Assembly: GCF_030549615.1 (NCBI RefSeq)
Contig: NZ_CP130832.1
Coordinates: 1,860,001 to 1,924,000, forward strand
DNA: 64,000 nucleotides
Direction of reading: 5' to 3'
DNA from: Stenotrophomonas sp. 610A2
Lineage (GTDB): Bacteria > Pseudomonadota > Gammaproteobacteria > Xanthomonadales > Xanthomonadaceae
Every line of letters starts with the position of its first letter. Position 1 is the first letter of the stretch. Position numbers and translations under genes: made by a program. The notes beneath the pieces are model-generated. The model had not been told where the DNA came from and made no database searches. It saw only the letters and a program-made list of their open reading frames with translations. Below, piece by piece: positions 59,139 to 64,000 of this stretch.

Positions 59139-61556
59139 ATGGCCGTTCAACCAGACGCGGACTGCCCGCTACCAAGTCAGCGAAACATCGCCGTCGCCGG
59201 CAAGGCCGTGGCGACCTTCTTTCTGGCCGGCAACTGCACCGCGATCCTTGCGCCTGGCTTACCTCCAGCACCCCTGCGCTGGATCGCCTTGCTGGCAGGA
59301 ATCCTGCTATGGCTGGCAAGCCCGCGCTGGCGCTGGCTGGGGGCATTGCTGGCCGGGTTGGGCTGGACCTGTCTTCATGCAGGCTGGGGTCTGGATCAAC
59401 AGTTGGCAGCGGCAAGGGAAGGGCAGGAACTCACCTTGACCGGTGTTGTAAGCACGCTTCCCCAGCACGAAACGCGGCGCACTCGCTTTCAACTACGCCT
59501 GGATACGCACACAGAGCTGCCTGCAGACCTGCGCGGACGATTGCTGCAGGTGTCCTGGTACGACGACTTCGGCGCGAAAGAGCCCGGCGCGCGCATGCAG
59601 TTGCACGCAGGTGAGCGATGGCAGATGGGCCTGCGTTTGCGAGCCCCGCGCGGCTTGGCCAACCCCGGTGGCTTCGATGCGGAGAAACATGCCCTGGCTC
59701 AAGGCGTTGCCGCCAGTGGCGTCGTCCGCCAGTCGCCGATACCGCGGAGGCTGTCGGCTGCCGCAGGCCTGGTTGCGTGGCGTGAACGCATGGCCGCACG
59801 TATTGCCGCGCTGGTGCCGGCTACATCGTCGCGTTACGTGCAGGCCTTGGCGCTGGGCGATACCCGTGGGCTGGGCGAGACGGACTGGCAGGTGTTGCGC
59901 GCGACCGGGCTGACGCACCTGATCGCGATATCCGGATTCCACGTCGGAATGGTGGCGCTATGCACGGCGTGGCTGATCGCTGGAGTTTGGCGGTTGCTGC
60001 CGTGGTTTGGTCGGTATTGTCCGCGTCCGCAGGCAGTCGCCATTGGCGCGCTGGTTGGCGCAACGGTGTACGCGGCGGTGGCCGGATTCGGCTTGCCGAC
60101 GGTGCGCACCGTGCTGATGGTCGCGGTGGTTGTGCTGGCGCGGCTCGGGCGCAGGCCGGTGGATGTGGCAGTTGCGCTGGCGCTGGCAGCCTTGGCGGTA
60201 CTGGTCCCGGCGCCGCTGTCGGTGTTGACGGCGGGGTTCTGGCTCAGCTTTGCCGGGGTGGCGTGGTTGTTGTGGTGCCTGCCTGAGCGCGCGCATTGGT
60301 TCTGGGGATTTCTGTCGGCGCAACGTGTGGCGACGCTGGGCTTGTTGCCGCTTACGGTGATGCTGTTTGGCCAGGCTTCGGCAATCGGGCCCGTGGCCAA
60401 TCTCGTGGCGATTCCCTGGTGGAGTCTGGTAGTAGTGCCCTTGGCATTGGTGGGCACCGCGCTGGAAGCGATCTGGGCGGGAGCGGGAGGTTTGGCCTGG
60501 CGCGCCTCGGCGTGGTGTTTCGACCTGAGTTGGCCGCTGTTCGAGGTGTTGGGTAGTGGTCGCTATTCGCTGTGGTGGTTGCCCGAGTCGGCGTGGTTTG
60601 CAGTGCCGTTGGCGTTGCTCGGCGCAGTCTGGCTGTTGTTGCCGGCGGGGGTATCGGGCAAATGCTTCGCGGTACTGCTTTGGCTGCCACTGTGCCTGCC
60701 GTCGTGGGACAGGCCGGGGCCGGGCGAGTTCGAGCTGGTGACCTTGGACGTGGGGCAGGGCTTGGCGGTGGTGGTGCGTACCCGTCACCACAGCTTGCTG
60801 TTCGATACCGGGCCCGCGGTAGCCGATGGTTTTGATGCTGGCGAACGCGTGGTGGTGCCGGCGCTGCGAGCCCTGGGGGTGCAGCGACTTGATCGGCTGG
60901 TGGTCAGCCACGGCGATCATGATCATGCGGGGGGATTGCCGGCGGTGCAGGCCGTACTGCCGCCGGCAGCGGTACTGATGCCGCCAGGCTTGGCGCTGGA
61001 CGCTGGCGGGGCGGGGATGGCCTGTGCCGCAGGCCAGGTCTGGCGTTGGGATGGAGTGATGTTGGAATTCCTGCACCCGCCGCCAGCCTTCCCCTATCTG
61101 GGGAACGAGTCCAGTTGCGTGCTGCGGGTGCAAGGGGCGCACGGGGCTGCGCTGATGACCGGCGATATCGGTGAGGTGATCGAACAGCGCCTGCTCAAGC
61201 ACATGCCGGCGAAACTGCAGGCGGATGTTGTGCTGGTTGGGCACCATGGCAGCGGCGGGTCTTCCAGCCATCGCTTTGTCGCGGCAACCGATGCGCGACT
61301 GGCGCTGATCTCCAGCGGCCATGGCAATCGCTTCGGTCACCCGCGCGAAGACGTGGTGACCCGCTGGCAGCGCTCCGGGGCCGAGGTGCTGACCACGGCC
61401 GGGAGCGGGGCGCTGCACGTCTGGCTGGGCAAGCGGGGCTTGCAGCTGCGTGAGCGCAGAATCTGGCGGTCAAGGTCATGGGACGCCGCTGAGCGGGCGC
61501 GGGCGGCTGCTATCCTATCGGACATCAAATACGCGGCCGCGGCGCCGGAGGGTTGA
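59139..61556 (+). CDS. comEC: ComEC/Rec2-family DNA uptake channel
   Basis: Inner-membrane channel that imports single-stranded DNA during natural transformation. 805 residues: N-terminal helices and DUF4131 region (about 20-200), the multi-helix ComEC competence domain (A-L-A-L-G-D-T-R-G-L and A-I-S-G-F-H-V-G-M-V, to about 500) and a C-terminal metallo-beta-lactamase-like domain (V-T-L-D-V-G-Q-G-L-A-V; His591-x-Asp593-His594 in S-H-G-D-H-D-H-A-G-G). Full-length, so natural competence is plausible if pilus genes exist elsewhere. ATG 59139 is chosen over an upstream in-frame TTG. Confidence 0.93.
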   Translation: MAVQPDADCPLPSQRNIAVAGKAVATFFLAGNCTAILAPGLPPAPLRWIALLAGILLWLASPRWRWLGALLAGLGWTCLHAGWGLDQQLAAAREGQELTLTGVVSTLPQHETRRTRFQLRLDTHTELPADLRGRLLQVSWYDDFGAKEPGARMQLHAGERWQMGLRLRAPRGLANPGGFDAEKHALAQGVAASGVVRQSPIPRRLSAAAGLVAWRERMAARIAALVPATSSRYVQALALGDTRGLGETDWQVLRATGLTHLIAISGFHVGMVALCTAWLIAGVWRLLPWFGRYCPRPQAVAIGALVGATVYAAVAGFGLPTVRTVLMVAVVVLARLGRRPVDVAVALALAALAVLVPAPLSVLTAGFWLSFAGVAWLLWCLPERAHWFWGFLSAQRVATLGLLPLTVMLFGQASAIGPVANLVAIPWWSLVVVPLALVGTALEAIWAGAGGLAWRASAWCFDLSWPLFEVLGSGRYSLWWLPESAWFAVPLALLGAVWLLLPAGVSGKCFAVLLWLPLCLPSWDRPGPGEFELVTLDVGQGLAVVVRTRHHSLLFDTGPAVADGFDAGERVVVPALRALGVQRLDRLVVSHGDHDHAGGLPAVQAVLPPAAVLMPPGLALDAGGAGMACAAGQVWRWDGVMLEFLHPPPAFPYLGNESSCVLRVQGAHGAALMTGDIGEVIEQRLLKHMPAKLQADVVLVGHHGSGGSSSHRFVAATDARLALISSGHGNRFGHPREDVVTRWQRSGAEVLTTAGSGALHVWLGKRGLQLRERRIWRSRSWDAAERARAAAILSDIKYAAAAPEG

Positions 61557-61559
61557 AAC

Positions 61560-62222
61560 GTGTGGGAATTGGTCAAAGCCGGCGGATGGCCGATGGTGCC
61601 GTTGCTGCTGTTGGGCGTGCTGGCCTTGGCAATCGTCCTGGAGCGTTTCTGGAGCCTGCGGCGTAACGAGGTGCTGCCGCCTGGCCTGGGCCAGGAAGTC
61701 CGCAACTGGGCTGCGCGCGGCAAGCTGGATGCCTCGCATATCGATTCCCTGCGGGCAAACTCGCCACTCGGTGCCTTGCTGGCCGCAGCGCTCGAAGCGC
61801 GCAACCGCCCGCGCGACCAGATCCGTGAGCGCATCGAAGACACCGGTCGCCACCTGGTGCACCGGATGGGCCGTTTCCTCAATGCGCTAGGCACCATCGC
61901 CTCGGCTGGCCCGCTGCTGGGTTTGCTGGGCACGGTGGTCGGCATGATCCAGATGTTCCTGGGCATCCTCGATCACGGCGTGGGCGATGTAGGCCAGCTC
62001 GCCGGTGGTATCGGCAAGGCCCTGGTCTGCACCGCGACCGGCATGATGGTGGCGATCCCGGCCTTGATGTTCCACCGCTATTTCCGTGGCCTGATCGATG
62101 GCTATGTGATCGAGATGGAGCAGGAAGCCAGCGCTTTGCTGGATGCGCTTGATGGCCGCCCGGCGGTGATGGCTGCCAGCAAGGCTGCCGCGCCGCGCCC
62201 GGCGGCAACCGAGAAGGCCTGA
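61560..62222 (+). CDS. exbB: MotA/TolQ/ExbB-family proton channel protein
   Basis: Inner-membrane proton-motive-force transducer, 220 residues. A first helix near the N terminus (P-L-L-L-L-G-V-L-A-L-A-I-V), then a cytoplasmic loop, and two helices with A-S-A-G-P-L-L-G-L-L-G-T-V-V-G-M-I and C-T-A-T-G-M-M-V-A-I-P. Starts with GTG, three bases after comEC. Paired with exbD. The TonB, TolA or other partner it energises is not visible. Confidence 0.88.
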   Translation: MWELVKAGGWPMVPLLLLGVLALAIVLERFWSLRRNEVLPPGLGQEVRNWAARGKLDASHIDSLRANSPLGALLAAALEARNRPRDQIRERIEDTGRHLVHRMGRFLNALGTIASAGPLLGLLGTVVGMIQMFLGILDHGVGDVGQLAGGIGKALVCTATGMMVAIPALMFHRYFRGLIDGYVIEMEQEASALLDALDGRPAVMAASKAAAPRPAATEKA

Positions 62223-62226
62223 GCAC

Positions 62227-62649
62227 ATGCGGATTGGTAGCAATCGCACCCAGGATGAACCACATATCGATCTGGTGCCCTTGATCGACGTGATCCTGGT
62301 GCTGATCATTTTCTTCGTGGTCACCACCACCTTTGATGCGCGCTCGACGCTGCAGGTGCAGCTGCCCACGGCCAGCGACCAGAAGACCAGCGCGCCGCAG
62401 AGTTCGCTGAGTGTGCTGGTCAATGCCGACGGTCGCTACTTCGTCAACGACCAGGAAGTACTGCGCACCGACATTGAGTCGCTGAAGCAGATCATCGCCC
62501 AGCTGGCCGGTACTGACCGCGAGCAGAGCGTGCTGCTGCGCGCCGATGCGCGCACGCCCTATCAGTCGGTGGTCACCGCGCAGGACGCCCTGGGTCAGCT
62601 CGGGTTCCGCCGGATTGCGATTGCCACTGCGCCGGAAGCCAAGCAATGA
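62227..62649 (+). CDS. exbD: ExbD/TolR-family biopolymer transport protein
   Basis: 140 residues with one N-terminal membrane helix carrying the key Asp (D-L-V-P-L-I-D-V-I-L-V-L-I-I-F-F) and a periplasmic domain. Works with the ExbB protein to energise outer-membrane processes. Its stop overlaps the msbA start (ATGA at 62646-62649). Confidence 0.9.
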   Translation: MRIGSNRTQDEPHIDLVPLIDVILVLIIFFVVTTTFDARSTLQVQLPTASDQKTSAPQSSLSVLVNADGRYFVNDQEVLRTDIESLKQIIAQLAGTDREQSVLLRADARTPYQSVVTAQDALGQLGFRRIAIATAPEAKQ

Positions 62650-64000
62650 GTGATAACGCCTCGGCCTGGAAGGTCTACAAACGACTACTTGGTTTCGCCA
62701 AGCCATACCGCCCGCTGTTGCTGATGGCGGGCCTTGGCATGTTGATCGAGGCAGCCGCTGGCAGTGGCTTCCTTGTCCTGATGAGCCCGATCACCAATAG
62801 CCTTGTGAACCCGAAGGACATAAACCAATGGATGCCTCTGGCTGTCATTGGTTTGTTCCTGCTGCGTGGCGTAGCCGGTTACCTGACCGATATCGGCATG
62901 GGCAAGGCTGCGCGCAGCATCGCGCGTGACTTCCGGGTGCTTGTGCTGGGTAAGTACATGCGGCTACCTGGGCAGCGCTTTGACTCGGAACCAGTCCCTT
63001 CGATGCTGGTGCGTCTTGGCTCGGACAGCGACCAGGTCGCGCAGGCCGCGATCGATGCGATGAAGGTGGTGCTGCAGCAGTCCTTGCAGGCATTGGGCTC
63101 GCTCGTGGTGATGCTGTACTACAGCTGGCAGGTGACGCTTGCGATCTTCGTGTTGGCGCCGCCGTTGGCATGGGTGATGAACAAGGTGGCCAAGCGCTAC
63201 CGCCGCATCAGCCATCGGATCCAGGAGAGTGGTGCCGATCTGCTGCAGGCAGCAGATCAGGCTCTCTCCAGCCAACAGGAAGTAAAGATCTACGGTGCGC
63301 AGCCGGCCGAGTTGCATCGCTATACGGGCCTGGCCAATACAAACCTGCGTTTGGCGATGAAGGTTGAAGCCACGCGCAGCATCTCTTCGAGCATGGTGCA
63401 GCTTATCGGTGCGGTTGGCTTGGCCGCACTACTGCTTATTGCTGGCCACGAGGCGGCAGCCGGGCGGCTGACGGTAGGTGACTTTGTCGGCCTGCTCATG
63501 GCAATGCTGGCGATCATCCCCGCACTGAAGCAGCTGACCAACGTGCAGAACATGACCCAGCGGGGTATCGCCTCGGCACAGCGCCTGTTCCATGTCCTGG
63601 ATGCGCAGGACGAAGTGGACAGCGGCAACCTGCCGCTGCAGCGCGCCGATGGCCTGCTGGAGTTCCGTCACGTTACTGCCCGTTATGCGGGGCAGGCCAA
63701 GCCTGCGCTGGAAGACATCAGCTTCATCGCCAAGCCGGGCACGGTAACGGCCATCGTTGGCCGCTCCGGCAGTGGCAAGTCGACCTTGATCAAGCTGATT
63801 CCGCGCTTCTATGAAATCGAGGCCGGGCAGATCCTGCTTGATGGTCATCCGTTGCAGGACTACAAGCTGGCCGATCTGCGTCGGCAGATCGCCCTCGTAG
63901 GCCAGCAGGTCACCCTGTTCAACGGCAGCATTGCCGAGAACGTGGCCTATGGTGAGTTACAGCAGCGCAGCGACGCACAGTTGCAGCAGGCCATTGATGG
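62646..64000 (+). CDS. msbA: Lipid A export ABC transporter MsbA, 3' end outside the window
   Basis: Homodimeric flippase for lipid A-core across the inner membrane. The frame is open from the ATG at 62646 to the last base, 451 codons. The membrane domain has six helices (F-A-K-P-Y-R-P-L-L-L-M-A-G-L near the start), then the nucleotide-binding domain with Walker A G-R-S-G-S-G-K-S-T (372-380) and the Q-loop I-A-L-V-G-Q-Q-V-T-L-F. The signature motif and Walker B lie beyond the window. Full MsbA proteins are about 580 residues, so about 130 are missing. The ExbB-ExbD-MsbA order is common in Xanthomonas. Confidence 0.92.
   Translation, partial: MSDNASAWKVYKRLLGFAKPYRPLLLMAGLGMLIEAAAGSGFLVLMSPITNSLVNPKDINQWMPLAVIGLFLLRGVAGYLTDIGMGKAARSIARDFRVLVLGKYMRLPGQRFDSEPVPSMLVRLGSDSDQVAQAAIDAMKVVLQQSLQALGSLVVMLYYSWQVTLAIFVLAPPLAWVMNKVAKRYRRISHRIQESGADLLQAADQALSSQQEVKIYGAQPAELHRYTGLANTNLRLAMKVEATRSISSSMVQLIGAVGLAALLLIAGHEAAAGRLTVGDFVGLLMAMLAIIPALKQLTNVQNMTQRGIASAQRLFHVLDAQDEVDSGNLPLQRADGLLEFRHVTARYAGQAKPALEDISFIAKPGTVTAIVGRSGSGKSTLIKLIPRFYEIEAGQILLDGHPLQDYKLADLRRQIALVGQQVTLFNGSIAENVAYGELQQRSDAQLQQAID

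Overview
The window is a contiguous piece of a GC-rich gammaproteobacterial chromosome, almost certainly Xanthomonadaceae and most likely Stenotrophomonas. Three things point there: the gene order (asd-fimV-truA-trpF; trpB-trpA-accD-glmM; tpiA-secG-tRNA-Leu-nuoA-N; tRNA-fMet-rimP-nusA-infB-rbfA-truB-rpsO-pnp; comEC-exbB-exbD-msbA), the many GTG/TTG starts, and GTAG-headed palindromic repeats of the kind known as SMAG/REP elements in Stenotrophomonas maltophilia. Most of the window is dense core genome. I see no prophage, insertion sequence, integrase, rRNA operon or CRISPR array. Layout: 0-5 kb holds a DUF3025 gene cut by the window edge, a minus-strand operon (HerA-like ATPase, NlpE-like lipoprotein, greB) and an MltD-like lytic transglycosylase. 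5-7.8 kb holds psd and a SCO-family gene (minus strand) divergent from prmB. 7.8-14.9 kb is a plus-strand run: aroC, a 2-hydroxyacid dehydrogenase, asd, fimV, a VOC-fold protein, truA and trpF. 15.1-25.2 kb is the one accessory-looking block and the most interesting region: a YqiJ-like OB-fold membrane protein, a YqiK-like flotillin, a 1786-residue DUF3686 AAA-type ATPase, a small protein that I read as a divergent TelA paralogue, and TelA itself. These look like one co-transcribed membrane-scaffold/ATPase/TelA module sitting between trpF and the other tryptophan genes. 25.3-32.5 kb has a LysR regulator divergent from trpB, an unrecognised lipoprotein gene between trpB and trpA, accD, glmM and a 2-oxoglutarate/Fe(II) oxygenase. 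32.7-49.1 kb has tpiA, secG, tRNA-Leu(GAG) and the complete 14-gene respiratory complex I operon. 49.2-58.6 kb is the translation/RNA-processing cluster, which starts with an initiator tRNA. After pnp comes a six-unit, 46-47 bp-period array of GTAG palindromes with a closing inverted unit. 58.7-64 kb has comEC, an ExbB/ExbD pair and the start of msbA, which runs off the window. The genes form several units coupled by 1-8 bp stop/start overlaps: herA-lipoprotein-greB, sco-psd, truA-trpF, yqiJ-flotillin, trpB-lipoprotein-trpA, accD-glmM, most of nuo, and exbD-msbA. Visible regulation includes sigma70-like promoters before tRNA-fMet and rpsO, a possible LysR operator between lysR and trpB, clear intrinsic terminators after the lytic transglycosylase, rpsO and pnp, and a terminator-like hairpin inside nuo between nuoD and nuoE. 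Functions are assigned from remembered family motifs, not from searches.
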